Assembly (NCBI GenBank): GCA_023404675.1
Contig: JAEYAW010000031.1
Location: 310,001-374,000, forward strand
Length of the DNA: 64,000 bases
Source of the DNA: Pseudomonadota bacterium
GTDB taxonomy: Bacteria > Pseudomonadota > Alphaproteobacteria > Rhizobiales > Xanthobacteraceae
Direction of reading: 5' to 3'
Shown here: one piece after another, positions 53,531-62,999 of the stretch
Numbering within the stretch: position 1 is the first letter of the stretch
Layout: each line of letters begins with the position of its first letter
Translations under genes and position numbers: made by a program
The notes under the pieces: model-generated
The model's input: the letters and a program-made list of their open reading frames with translations, nothing else
Databases searched by the model: none
Told to the model about the DNA's origin: nothing

Positions 53531-54949
53531 ATGCTGTTTTACGAACCGCTGTTCCTGACCTTCTTCCCGTTCCTTTACGTGCTTTATCTCGCGGTCGCGA
53601 ACCGGCACGCGAAAAAATGGATTCTGCTGGTCGCCAGCTTCCTGTTCTACGCCTGGGGCGAGCCGCTGTTCGTTCCTGTTCTGATGATCTCGACGCTGAT
53701 CGACTATCTGCTGTCCGAGCGGCTGTCGAAGGAGTCCGGCGCGGACGACGCGACACGGCGCACCATGCTCGGGCTCGGCATCGCCAACAACCTCGCGGTG
53801 CTGGTTTTCTACAAGTACACCGACTTCCTGATCGAGAATGTCAACACGCTGACCTCGACCTTCGGCGCCTCGCCGCTGCCGCTGCTGCAGATCGCGCTGC
53901 CGATCGGCGTGTCGTTCGTGGTGTTCGAGAAGATCACATACCTCGTCGATACCTATCGCGGCGTCTCGCGCAAGGCGACCAGCTTCTCGGACTACTGCCT
54001 GTTCGTGCTTTTCTTCCCGAAGCTGCTCGCCGGTCCCATCCTCAAATATCACGAGATGGATCGGCAGATCGCCAATCCCCCGCAATTCGCCTGGGATGAC
54101 TTCTGGGCGGGCTTCACGCGGCTGGCGCGCGGCATGTTCAAGAAACTCTTGATCGCCGATCCGCTCGGCGCCTATGCCGACCAGATCTTCGCCGCCGATC
54201 CCTCCGGATTGAGCGCCGCGACCGCATGGATCGGCGTGCTGTGTTTCACGCTCCAGATCTATTTCGACTTCTCCGGTTACTCGGACATGGCGATCGGCAT
54301 CGCGCGGATGTTCGGCTTCCGGCTGCGCGAAAACTTCAACATGCCGTATATCGCGCGCTCGCTGACGGACTTCTGGCAGCGCTGGCATATTTCGCTCACC
54401 ACTTTCATCCGCGATTACCTGTACATCCCGCTGGGCGGCAACCGCGTCAGCAACCTGAAGGTCTACCGCAATCTGTGGATCTGCTTCCTGCTGTCCGGCC
54501 TGTGGCACGGAGCGAGCTGGAATTTCGTGCTGTGGGGCGCCTATAACGGCCTGTTCCTAACGCTGGACCGCATCTTCCTGCGCCGGCTGCTGGAACGCGC
54601 CGGCCCCGTGATCTCCACCGCCGCGACGCTGGTGATCGTGATGGTCGGCTGGGCGATCTTCCGCTCACCGACGATCCATCACCTCGGCAGCTTCTCGCTG
54701 TCGATGCTGGGCCTCGGCTCCGGCGCGATCACGCTGCCGATACCCCCGGACGTACCTTATACGCTGGCACTCGGCACCTTCCTGTCGCTGCTGCCCGCAA
54801 CGCCGGTCTTCACCTGGCTCACGCAGACGTGGCGGACAGCAAGCTGGCCGCATCTCATCGCCAACGGCACCTATATCCTGCTCTACGTGATCGCGCTGTC
54901 GCGGGCCATCGCCGCTCCGTTCCAGCCCTTCATCTATTTCCGGTTCTGA
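53531..54949 (+). CDS. MBOAT-family membrane O-acyltransferase (AlgI-like)
   Basis: 472 residues with about twelve membrane segments. Both MBOAT histidines are found: His286 in FWQRWHISLTTFIRDYLYIPLGG (in two parts) and the catalytic His326 in SGLWHGASWNFVLWG. The entry LFFPKLLAGPI and YFDFSGYSDMAIG also match AlgI. It passes acetyl groups from a cytoplasmic donor across the inner membrane to periplasmic AlgJ/AlgX-like transferases, which flank it here. The next gene starts two bases after its stop. Confidence 0.92.
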   Translation: MLFYEPLFLTFFPFLYVLYLAVANRHAKKWILLVASFLFYAWGEPLFVPVLMISTLIDYLLSERLSKESGADDATRRTMLGLGIANNLAVLVFYKYTDFLIENVNTLTSTFGASPLPLLQIALPIGVSFVVFEKITYLVDTYRGVSRKATSFSDYCLFVLFFPKLLAGPILKYHEMDRQIANPPQFAWDDFWAGFTRLARGMFKKLLIADPLGAYADQIFAADPSGLSAATAWIGVLCFTLQIYFDFSGYSDMAIGIARMFGFRLRENFNMPYIARSLTDFWQRWHISLTTFIRDYLYIPLGGNRVSNLKVYRNLWICFLLSGLWHGASWNFVLWGAYNGLFLTLDRIFLRRLLERAGPVISTAATLVIVMVGWAIFRSPTIHHLGSFSLSMLGLGSGAITLPIPPDVPYTLALGTFLSLLPATPVFTWLTQTWRTASWPHLIANGTYILLYVIALSRAIAAPFQPFIYFRF

Positions 54950-54951
54950 CC

Positions 54952-56250
54952 ATGGGTACCGCCTGGACGAACTCGAAACTTCTGCGCACGGCCTTCGCCG
55001 TTGCCCTGCTCGCATTCCCGCTCATCACGGTGTGGAACGTGACGGTGGGCGCGGCCTATCCGAAGCGCTTCATCAAGTTCGGACCATCGCTGGTCGGCTC
55101 CGAGGTCAAGCCGGAGCCGGTGTTCTCCTACGCCAACGTCAAGGACGGCGCATTCCAGCGCGCGGTCACATCCATGTTCGGCCGCGCGATGCCGACCCGG
55201 CCGACGCTGGTGCGCCTCAACAACGAGGTCCGCTACACGCTGTTCGACCAACTCAGCGCGCCCAACGTCATCAAGATGGCGGACAACCAGCTGTTTGAAA
55301 AAGCCTATATCGACGACTATTGCAGCCGCGTGGAGGGCTCGGGCGCGGTGATCGCCGACGCGGCCATTCCGCGCCTGCTCGAAGTGCAGAATTACTACCG
55401 CTCGCGCGGCGCAGCCTTCGTCTATGTGGTCACGCCGTCCAAGGCCTCCGATTTGCCCGAGGCGTTTCTCGGCCGCGTGCCCTGCCCCAACAGCGAGGCG
55501 GCGCGCACCCGGATCGTGCCGGACTATGTGGCGCGCGTACGCGAAGCCGGCGTCGTCGTGCTCGATCTCGCCTCACTCACCCACGACCTGTCGAAGAGCT
55601 ACGGCTTCTCCATGTTCCCGCGCGGCGGCATCCACTGGAACATGCTGGCGGGGGCCGTCGCCACCCAGAAGATCATCGAAACGGTGAATGCGCAGGTCGG
55701 TCACGAGCTGCTGCGGCCCTTCACCTTCACCTACGTCATGTCGCGCAATTTTTCCGTCGAGGACCGCGACCTTGAAGGCGTCCTGAACCTGATGGTGAAC
55801 CGCATCTCGCAGCCGGTCCCGGAACTGACTTTTGCGGGGAAGGGATTCTGCGACGATCATCCCGCCCACACCCTGAAAGCCGCGGCAGTGGGCGGCAGCT
55901 TCACCAACAAGCTGACGGAACTGCTGATCTCGCAAGGCTGCGCCAGCGACATGCAGCTTTACTTCTACATGTTCCGATCGCTGATGGGGGGCTTCCCCTA
56001 CCATTTCCTCAAGAACGACCTCAGCGTGTCCGACTTCGCGCCGCTGCGCGACGTCAAATTCCTGCTGCTTGAGGAGAACGAGACCGGATTCGGCAGGTCG
56101 AAACACTTCGACCTGTTCTACCGCTACCTCTTCAACCAGCCGATCGGCCCGCTGCCGAACCAGCTCGATATGCCGGGCTTCACCTCACCGGCGCAGCAGG
56201 CTTCCGAGGGCGCCGCGGACGATGGCGCGCCCCACCGAACCGCCAACTGA
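54952..56250 (+). CDS. AlgX/AlgJ-like SGNH-fold O-acetyltransferase, second copy
   Basis: 432 residues with a membrane helix near residues 11-31. Parallel to the first copy: AFVYVVTPSKASD, IVPDYVARVREAGVVVLDL, GGIHWNMLAG (His228) and GGSFTNKLTELL (Ser316), again with GDSF altered, here to GGSF. The pair are clearly paralogous. The last 66 bases of the gene overlap the end of the minus-strand HerA-like ATPase gene. Both transferases may act on the same polysaccharide at different sites. Confidence 0.85.
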   Translation: MGTAWTNSKLLRTAFAVALLAFPLITVWNVTVGAAYPKRFIKFGPSLVGSEVKPEPVFSYANVKDGAFQRAVTSMFGRAMPTRPTLVRLNNEVRYTLFDQLSAPNVIKMADNQLFEKAYIDDYCSRVEGSGAVIADAAIPRLLEVQNYYRSRGAAFVYVVTPSKASDLPEAFLGRVPCPNSEAARTRIVPDYVARVREAGVVVLDLASLTHDLSKSYGFSMFPRGGIHWNMLAGAVATQKIIETVNAQVGHELLRPFTFTYVMSRNFSVEDRDLEGVLNLMVNRISQPVPELTFAGKGFCDDHPAHTLKAAAVGGSFTNKLTELLISQGCASDMQLYFYMFRSLMGGFPYHFLKNDLSVSDFAPLRDVKFLLLEENETGFGRSKHFDLFYRYLFNQPIGPLPNQLDMPGFTSPAQQASEGAADDGAPHRTAN

Positions 56251-57921
56251 GCCGCCGACACGCTTGCCGACGTCGGCCGCGATCCCGCCGATGACCGTGT
56301 TGGTCACCGTGCGGGTGATATCGCGTGCGACCACCTGACCGGTGCTGAGCTTGCCGCGCGGCGTACCGGTGCCGAAGATGCTGCCGACCACCGAGCCGAG
56401 CTGCCCGAGAATGCCGCCGCCGCCATCCGCGCCGGCGGCTTCGGTCGCCATCTTGCCTTCAATGCGCTCGCGCAGCATCTCGTAGGCCGATTTGGAATCC
56501 ACGGCGGTATCGTATTTCCCCCGCACCGGACTTTTCGCGATGATCGCCTTGCGCTCCTCGGGCGTAATCGGGCCGATCCGCGCCGACGGCGGACGGATCA
56601 TGACCCGCTCGACCATCGCCGGAATACCGTTGCCTTCGAGAAACGAAACCAGCGCCTCGCCCTTGCCGAGTTCGGTGATGACCTTCTGCGTATCCAGCGC
56701 CGGGTTGGGACGGAAGGTCTGCGCCGCCGCCGCGACGGACTTCTGGTCGCGCGGCGTGAAGGCGCGCAGCGCGTGCTGCACACGGTTGCCGAGCTGGGCG
56801 AGCACGCGGTCCGGAACATCGATCGGGTTTTGCGTCACGAAGTAGACGCCAACGCCCTTGGAGCGGATCAGCCGCACCACCTGCTCGATCTTGTCCATCA
56901 GCGGCTTGGGCGCATCGTTGAACAGCAGGTGCGCCTCGTCGAAGAAGAAGACGAGTTTGGGCTTGGGCGGATCGCCGACCTCCGGCAGTTGCTCGAACAG
57001 CTCCGACAGCATCCACAGCAGGAAGGTGGCATAAAGCCGCGGATTGTTCATCAGCTGGTCGGCAGCAAGGATATTGACCATCCCGCGCCCCTGGCTGTCG
57101 GTGCGCATGAAGTCCTTCAACTCAAGTGCCGGTTCGCCGAAGAACTTTTCACCCCCCTGGTTCTCCAGCACCAGAAGCTGGCGCTGGATGGTGCCGACGG
57201 TCTGCTTGCTGACGTTGCCGAGCGTCTGCGCGGCCTGCCGGATATCGGCATTCACATCGCCGCTCTCGGCGACCTTCTGGGCGATCGGCGCGATCGCATC
57301 CAGAATCGAGCGCAGATCCTTCATGTCGATCAGCGGCAGGCCGCTGTCGTCGGCCACGCGGAAGGCAACATTGAGGACGCCTTCCTGCACATCGTTCAGA
57401 TCGAGCATCCGCGACAGCAGGAGCGGTCCCATCTCGGTGACGGTGGCACGCACGGGATGACCCTGCTCGCCGAACACGTCCCAGAACACCGTGGAGAATT
57501 CATCCGGCTGAAATTTCAGCCCCATCTCCGCCGCGCGCTTGAGGATGAAGTCTTTTGCCTCACCAGGCGCAGCGATGCCCGACAGATCTCCCTTGATGTC
57601 AGCCGCAAACACCGGGACGCCGGCGCGCGCGAACCCTTCGGCCATCACCTGCAGGGTAACGGTCTTGCCGGTGCCGGTCGCTCCCGTCGCAAGTCCATGG
57701 CGATTGGCGAGCGCCAGCGTCAGCCAGGCATCGTGCTCGCCCTCCTTGCCGATGAACAACTTATCCGGTGTATCGCTCACCGCGACAACCGGCGGTGCGG
57801 CGGGAACGGCCACGTTCACGATGGCGGAATCATCGACCGCAACCTTCTTCGATGCACGCGGCTTCGCGGTCGCACTCTTCTTGCCCGCGGGCTTGCCGGT
57901 TCCACTGTCGTCGATCGCCAT
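56185..57921 (-). CDS. HerA-like ATPase of the YjgR (DUF853) family
   Basis: 578 residues. N-terminal lysine/alanine-rich tail, then the ATPase core with Walker A GATGTGKT (80-87), the following VFAADIKGDLSG motif, Walker B LVFFFDEAHLL and sensor GVGVYFVTQNPIDVP. C-terminal region is glycine-rich (GTGTPRGKLSTG, GGSVGGSVGRA). This is the YjgR family, whose role is unknown (suggested DNA/protein-handling ATPase). ATG 57921 has AGAGG upstream; GTG 57927 is less likely. Confidence 0.92.
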   Translation of the reverse strand: MAIDDSGTGKPAGKKSATAKPRASKKVAVDDSAIVNVAVPAAPPVVAVSDTPDKLFIGKEGEHDAWLTLALANRHGLATGATGTGKTVTLQVMAEGFARAGVPVFAADIKGDLSGIAAPGEAKDFILKRAAEMGLKFQPDEFSTVFWDVFGEQGHPVRATVTEMGPLLLSRMLDLNDVQEGVLNVAFRVADDSGLPLIDMKDLRSILDAIAPIAQKVAESGDVNADIRQAAQTLGNVSKQTVGTIQRQLLVLENQGGEKFFGEPALELKDFMRTDSQGRGMVNILAADQLMNNPRLYATFLLWMLSELFEQLPEVGDPPKPKLVFFFDEAHLLFNDAPKPLMDKIEQVVRLIRSKGVGVYFVTQNPIDVPDRVLAQLGNRVQHALRAFTPRDQKSVAAAAQTFRPNPALDTQKVITELGKGEALVSFLEGNGIPAMVERVMIRPPSARIGPITPEERKAIIAKSPVRGKYDTAVDSKSAYEMLRERIEGKMATEAAGADGGGGILGQLGSVVGSIFGTGTPRGKLSTGQVVARDITRTVTNTVIGGIAADVGKRVGGSVGGSVGRAIVRGALGSLLRR

Positions 57922-58225
57922 CGCCACCTCTCATCGCGAGTGCACCAGGCACTGCCTTCATGCCGGAACCCGCCCACCGTCATCCCTATCATAAAAGACA
58001 AACGCGCACGTTCCAACCAATGCACGTAAACTGAAGTAACACGAGACGGTCTGTGCCGTTTCCGAACGCTCTGGCATGTCAAGCCTTGCAGCGCTGCAAC
58101 ACCTCAACGTTGTTGAGAGGGAATTTCGATTCGCGCGCCCTGGCTCGCTTGTATTTCAGGACGCACAAGCCCAAGATCAATCCTCACACAATTAAGGCCG
58201 GACAAACCGGAACAGGCGGGGCGGT
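57922..58225. other. Divergent intergenic region before the 123-residue gene
   Basis: 304 bases with no gene or strong structure. It must hold promoters for the HerA-like gene (minus) and the small gene at 58226 (plus). Confidence 0.5.
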
Positions 58226-58597
58226 ATGGACGAGTTGGCGGAATTGCTGGCCGCGAAAGTCGGCATCGACAAGGCCGTTGCCGAAAAGGCGATCGGCATC
58301 ATTCTGGGATTTCTGCAGAAAGAAGGACCAGCTGATCCGGTCGGCGAACTGATCAAGGCCATTCCCGGCGCCAAAGATGCCGTCGAGGCATCGGCCAGCG
58401 AAGGCGGCGGACTGCTCGGCGGCCTGATGGGCGGGGGCCTGATGGCGCTGGGCGGCAAACTGATGGGCCTGGGTCTTGGCATGGGCGAGATTCAGAGTTT
58501 GTCGCGCACGCTGTTTGCCTACGGACGCGAAAAGATCGGCGAAGACAAGATGGGCGAGATTGTCGCCGGCACGCCGGGACTCAGCCAGTTCGCCTGA
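58226..58597 (+). CDS. Small glycine-rich protein, DUF2780/DUF2267-like
   Basis: 123 residues. The N-terminal helical part MDELAELLAAKVGIDKAVAEKAIG resembles the start of DUF2780 or DUF2267 proteins; then a flexible glycine/methionine-rich centre (GGGLLGGLMGGGLMALGGK) and a final helix-like FAYGREKIGEDKMGEIV. Cytoplasmic, no enzyme motif. GGCGGGG precedes the ATG. Function unknown. Confidence 0.7.
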   Translation: MDELAELLAAKVGIDKAVAEKAIGIILGFLQKEGPADPVGELIKAIPGAKDAVEASASEGGGLLGGLMGGGLMALGGKLMGLGLGMGEIQSLSRTLFAYGREKIGEDKMGEIVAGTPGLSQFA

Positions 58598-58671
58598 GCC
58601 CCTCGCGCTACAAGTCGTCGCATATTTCGTGTCTGTGCGTTGTGAATTCCCAGCACCTTGTTTTTGGTTCC

Positions 58672-59079
58672 ATGACGTATCCTCTCAAACATATTGATGG
58701 TCTCTCCATATTTGCCATCAACAAGTTGAAGGCCGCGGGCATCCGCACCACCGAAGCTCTGCTCGAACGCGCCAGAACTCCGGAAGACCGCAAGGCCCTC
58801 TCCGAGAAGACCGGCTTCACCGAACAGCAGCTTCTCGCCTGGGCGAACGCCGCGAACTGCATGCGCATCCCCGGGATGGGCAAGGCAAAGACCGAACTGC
58901 TGCGCGCGGCCGGGGTGCGAACCGTGCGCGATCTCGCCCACCGCAATCCGGCGCGGCTGGCGCAGGCTATGCGCGAAGCCAACGACCGCAAGAAGCTTGT
59001 GCGCGTGATGCCGTCGGAGGATTCCGTTCGCCGCATCATCGAGAAGGCCCGCGAGATCGATCCGACGATCAAGTATTGA
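58672..59079 (+). CDS. DUF4332 helix-hairpin-helix protein
   Basis: 135 residues. Two HhH-like units: HIDGLSIFAINKLKAAGIRTTEALLE and IPGMGKAKTELLRAAGVRTVRDLA, the DUF4332 pattern. Such modules bind nucleic acid or act as scaffold. ATG 58672 is assumed (a GTG 30 bases earlier is possible); the ribosome site is weak in both cases. Function unknown. Confidence 0.8.
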   Translation: MTYPLKHIDGLSIFAINKLKAAGIRTTEALLERARTPEDRKALSEKTGFTEQQLLAWANAANCMRIPGMGKAKTELLRAAGVRTVRDLAHRNPARLAQAMREANDRKKLVRVMPSEDSVRRIIEKAREIDPTIKY

Positions 59080-59278
59080 AAACTTCGGCACGCGCCGCAT
59101 TATCCGCCGGCCTGATCGTCCATCAGCGGCGTTCGGACCCGCCTTATGTCCCGCTCCGGGACATCCCGGGCGCCCTGTTGGGGCCGCCGCGCACAGGCCC
59201 ACTGAAATCGGGCCTTCCCCCTCGCTCCGGCGCCAACTCAATCTTGACTCGCCGCCGCACAGCGCGCAAAGCCAGCAC

Positions 59279-60139
59279 ATGATCGCCCCTGCCGCCACGG
59301 ACCAGCGGACCGCGCCGGGATTGCGCCGGTCGGCGCTGCTCGGGCTTCTGGCGCGCCCGCAACCAGCCGTGATGGGCATCCTCAATCTCACCCCGGACTC
59401 GTTCTCGGACGGCGGCCAACACGATACGCCCGAGCGTGCGCTGGCGCACGCCACGCGGATGATCACCGAGGGCGCCGACATCATCGATGTCGGAGCGGAA
59501 TCCACCCGCCCCTATGACGGCATGTCGCCCGTCGCGGCCGACGACGAGATGCAGCGCCTGCGTCCGGTGCTGGCGCATGTCGCCAAGCTCGGCACGCCGG
59601 TCTCCATCGACACCATGAAGGCGAAGGTGGCGGACTTCGCGCTCGGCGCGGGAGCCTCCATCGCCAACGACGTGTGGGGCCTGCAGCGCGATCCGGACAT
59701 GGCGCGCGTGGTCGCCAGCCATCGCGTGCCGGTGATCGTCATGCACAACCGCGACGCGGTGGACGAGCACATCGACATCATGGCCGACATCACCGCCTTC
59801 TTCTTCCGGTCGCTCGAAATCGCCATGAAGGCGGGCATCACGCCCGACGACATCGTGCTCGATCCCGGCATCGGCTTCGGCAAGTCGCCAGCCCAGAGCC
59901 TTACGGTGCTCGCTCGGCTGCGCGAGCTTCACGTCTTCGGGCTGCCGCTGCTGATCGGGGCATCGCGCAAGCGTTTCATCGCGAGCGTCACGCCGTCCGA
60001 GCCGGCACAGCGCCTCGGCGGCTCGCTGGCCGCGCATCTGCTGGCGGCGCGCGAGGGCGCGCGCATCCTCCGGGTTCACGACGTCGCCGAGACCGTGCAG
60101 GCCTTGCGTATCTCGGCGGCGATCGACGAAAAGCGATGA
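59279..60139 (+). CDS. folP: Dihydropteroate synthase
   Basis: 286 residues. TIM-barrel marks: VMGILNLTPDSFSDGG, IDVGAESTRP, VSIDTMKAKVADFAL, and LIGASRKRFI near the end. It joins para-aminobenzoate to the pterin diphosphate in folate synthesis and is the sulfonamide target. Followed by folB with an ATGA overlap and folK 5 bases later, a compact folate operon. Confidence 0.95.
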   Translation: MIAPAATDQRTAPGLRRSALLGLLARPQPAVMGILNLTPDSFSDGGQHDTPERALAHATRMITEGADIIDVGAESTRPYDGMSPVAADDEMQRLRPVLAHVAKLGTPVSIDTMKAKVADFALGAGASIANDVWGLQRDPDMARVVASHRVPVIVMHNRDAVDEHIDIMADITAFFFRSLEIAMKAGITPDDIVLDPGIGFGKSPAQSLTVLARLRELHVFGLPLLIGASRKRFIASVTPSEPAQRLGGSLAAHLLAAREGARILRVHDVAETVQALRISAAIDEKR

Positions 60140-60507
60140 GCGACACTATTTTCATCAAGGGCATTCTGGTTCACGCGCGCCACGGCGTGATGGAGCACGA
60201 AACCGAACTCGGCCAACGCTTCGTCATCGACATGGACCTGACGATCGACCTGTCGGAATCCTCCCGTACCGACCGGCTGGCCGATACCGTGTCGTATTCA
60301 GACGTGGTGAAGACCGCGACCTCGGCCTTTGCCGGACAGAACTACTATCTGCTGGAGCGCGCGGCCGGAGCCGTGGCGGAGGCGGTTCTCTCGTCCTTTC
60401 CGAAGATCACCGCGATCCGCGTCACGGTGCACAAGCCGCACGCGCCGATCGCAGCGATCTTCGAGGACGTCGGCGTCACGCTCTATCGCACGCGCGGCGA
60501 CACCTGA
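60136..60507 (+). CDS. folB: Dihydroneopterin aldolase
   Basis: 123 residues, typical length. Marks: IFIKGILVHARHGVMEHETELGQRFVIDM (in parts), DTVSYSDVV and LLERAAGAVAEAVL, then VTVHKPHAPI. It converts dihydroneopterin to the hydroxymethyl pterin and glycolaldehyde. Its start overlaps the folP stop. Confidence 0.95.
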   Translation: MSDTIFIKGILVHARHGVMEHETELGQRFVIDMDLTIDLSESSRTDRLADTVSYSDVVKTATSAFAGQNYYLLERAAGAVAEAVLSSFPKITAIRVTVHKPHAPIAAIFEDVGVTLYRTRGDT

Positions 60508-60512
60508 GCGCG

Positions 60513-61001
60513 ATGGCGGACGCACTGATCTCGCTCGGCGGCAATGTCGGCGACGTCCGCGCAACTTTCGCCGCAGCGATCCCTGCTCTGCTGCGCGCGG
60601 CAGATGCAACGCTGGTCGCGCGCTCGTCGGACTACGCCACGCCGCCATGGGGCAACATCGACCAGGCCACCTTCGTCAACGCCTGCATCCGCATCGCGAC
60701 GCCGCGCGCGCCCCACCCGTTGCTTGCTGCCATGCAGACCGTCGAACGCGCCTTCGGCCGCGACCGCGCACGCGAGCGGCACTGGGGTCCGCGTCCGCTC
60801 GATCTCGATCTGATCGCCTATGACGCAGTGGTGCTGGACAGCCCGGACCTCACTTTGCCGCATCCGCGCCTGTTCGAGCGGGCTTTCGTTCTGGTGCCGC
60901 TGGCCGAGATCGCCCCGGACCGCGCCATCGCCGGCCGCAGGGTGAGCGAGGCGCTGGCGGGAGTGGACGCGAGCGGGATCGAACGGCTGCCACCCCTCTA
61001 G
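60513..61001 (+). CDS. folK: HPPK: hydroxymethyl-dihydropterin pyrophosphokinase
   Basis: 162 residues. Signature ERHWGPRPLDLDLIAYD and opening ISLGGNVGDVRATF are definitive. It transfers diphosphate from ATP to the pterin, feeding FolP. Last gene of the folate operon; the methylmalonyl-CoA mutase genes follow after 126 bases. Confidence 0.95.
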   Translation: MADALISLGGNVGDVRATFAAAIPALLRAADATLVARSSDYATPPWGNIDQATFVNACIRIATPRAPHPLLAAMQTVERAFGRDRARERHWGPRPLDLDLIAYDAVVLDSPDLTLPHPRLFERAFVLVPLAEIAPDRAIAGRRVSEALAGVDASGIERLPPL

Positions 61002-61127
61002 GGCCGCCACGCCTTCCGCGTGCATCGCCCCTTGACCGCGCGATGTGGAGGGCAGAAAAAGCCTGCAAGAACCGGCGCACAGAGCCGGTCGCCAACTGCC
61101 GCCGGGTCCGGGAGTGAACTTTCCGCT

Positions 61128-62999
61128 ATGTCCACCGATCTGCCCCTTGCCGCCGAGTTTCCCGCAGCCACCCGCGACGACTGGCGCAAGCTGGTCGATG
61201 GCGTGCTGAAAGGGGGCCCTTTCGAGAAGCTCATCGGCAAGACCGCCGACGGCCTCGCCATCCAGCCGATCTACGAGCGGGCGAAAGGGTCGCAGGTGAT
61301 CGCCGGGCGCGGCGCCGCGACACCGTGGCGCATCATGCAGCGGGTGGATCATCCGGATGCGGTTGAAGCCAACAAACTGGCACTGACCGACCTCGAAAAT
61401 GGCGCGACCGGCCTTAGCCTGGTGTTCGCGGGCAGCAACGCCGCGCATGGCTTCGGCCTGCCGCCCACGAAGGACGCGCTGGCGCGGGCGCTGGACAACA
61501 TTTTCCTCGACGCGGGCATTTCGCTTGAGTTCGAGATCGGGCCGCAGTCCCGCGAGACGGTCGAGCACTTCGCCGCGCTGGTGTCGCAGCGCGGGCTCGA
61601 TCCGGCGACGCTGGATGTCCGTTTCGGTTTCGATCCCGTTGGCGCGGCGGCCATGGCTGGCGGATCGTCCCATACGGCGAACGAGATCGCGGCGGACGTC
61701 GGCGCGGCGGCGGCGCAGAAACGGGCGGCGGGCTTCAGGGGTCCATTCGCCGCTGCCGACGGCCGCGTGGTGCACAATGCCGGCGGGTCGGAGGCGCAGG
61801 AACTTGCGTTCGTGCTGGCCTCGGGCGTGTTCTATCTGCGCGCGTTCGAGGACGCGGGCCTGCCGCTCGACGACGCCCGCGAACTGGTCTCCGCGCGGCT
61901 GTCCGCCGATGCCGACCAGTTCCTCACCATGGCGAAGTTCCGCGCCCTGCGGGTGCTGTGGGCGCGCGTCGAGATGAGCTGCGGCCTGACACCAAAGCCG
62001 CTGTTCGTCGCCGCCGAGACGGCATGGCGCATGACAACGCGGCGCGATCCGTATGTGAACATGCTGCGCACCACCATGGCCGCCTTCGCGGCGGGCCTTG
62101 CGGGCGCCAACAGCATTTCGATCCTCCCGCACACCATGGCGCTCGGCCTGCCCGACGCGTTCGCGCGCCGCATCGCGCGCAACACGCAACTCCTGCTGCT
62201 GGAAGAGTCGAACCTTGCCCGGGTCACCGATCCGGCGGCGGGCTCCGGCGGCATCGAGGCGCTGACCGACGAACTCGGCCGCGCGGCGTGGAATCTGTTT
62301 CAGGCCATCGAGGCGGCGGGTGGCATCTTCGCAGCGCTCGAACACGGCCTGCTGCAGGGCAAGGTTGCCACGGTGCGCGAGGCGCGCGCGAAAAACATTG
62401 CCCGGCGCAAGGATGCCATCACCGGCACCAGCGAGTTTCCGCTGCTCACGGAGGTGCAGGGCGAAGTGCTGCTGCCGGCCCCGGCTCCGTCCGCTCCTGT
62501 CGTGAACGGCGCGACAGCGATTGCGTTCGAGCCGCTCGCGCCGATCCGGCTCGCAATGCCGTTCGAGGCGCTGCGCGACCGCTCCGACGCGCAATTGAAG
62601 GCGACCGGCCAGCGCCCGCGCGTGCTGCTGGCGACGCTCGGCACCCCGGCTGATTTCACCGCGCGCACCACCTTCGCCAAGAGCTTCTTCGAGGCCGGGG
62701 GCATCGAGGCGGTGGAGGCGACGGTCGCGCCATCCGAACCGACCTCCCTCGCCGAGACGCTGAAAAAAACCGGCGCGGCGCTGGTCTGCCTGTGTTCGTC
62801 CGACAAGGTTTACGCGGCCGACGCCGCCAACGCGGCGAAGGCCCTGCGCGACGCCGGGATGCAACATATCTATCTCGCAGGGCGCGGCGGCGATCTCGAG
62901 TCCGTGCTGCGCGACGCGGGCATCAAGGAATTCGTCTTCGCCGGCTGCGACGCGCTGGCGATCCTGAACGCTGCTTACAAGACCATGGGTGCCGCATGA
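61128..62999 (+). CDS. mutA: Methylmalonyl-CoA mutase, small (beta) subunit
   Basis: 623 residues. N-terminal TIM-barrel domain (IQPIYERAKG, then RPMRFDYPHN-type remnants), and C-terminal B12-binding-like domain that lacks the DxHxxG cobalamin histidine, as expected for the catalytically silent small subunit. It partners the large subunit whose start overlaps its stop. Isomerises methylmalonyl-CoA to succinyl-CoA in propionate metabolism. The ribosome site (GGGAG) is rather distant. Confidence 0.9.
   Translation: MSTDLPLAAEFPAATRDDWRKLVDGVLKGGPFEKLIGKTADGLAIQPIYERAKGSQVIAGRGAATPWRIMQRVDHPDAVEANKLALTDLENGATGLSLVFAGSNAAHGFGLPPTKDALARALDNIFLDAGISLEFEIGPQSRETVEHFAALVSQRGLDPATLDVRFGFDPVGAAAMAGGSSHTANEIAADVGAAAAQKRAAGFRGPFAAADGRVVHNAGGSEAQELAFVLASGVFYLRAFEDAGLPLDDARELVSARLSADADQFLTMAKFRALRVLWARVEMSCGLTPKPLFVAAETAWRMTTRRDPYVNMLRTTMAAFAAGLAGANSISILPHTMALGLPDAFARRIARNTQLLLLEESNLARVTDPAAGSGGIEALTDELGRAAWNLFQAIEAAGGIFAALEHGLLQGKVATVREARAKNIARRKDAITGTSEFPLLTEVQGEVLLPAPAPSAPVVNGATAIAFEPLAPIRLAMPFEALRDRSDAQLKATGQRPRVLLATLGTPADFTARTTFAKSFFEAGGIEAVEATVAPSEPTSLAETLKKTGAALVCLCSSDKVYAADAANAAKALRDAGMQHIYLAGRGGDLESVLRDAGIKEFVFAGCDALAILNAAYKTMGAA

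Noticed and set aside
60483..62867. Very long minus-strand open frame opposite folK and mutA
   Set aside because: It is the antisense of well-supported genes and shows Arg/Gly/His-rich shadow composition without motifs.
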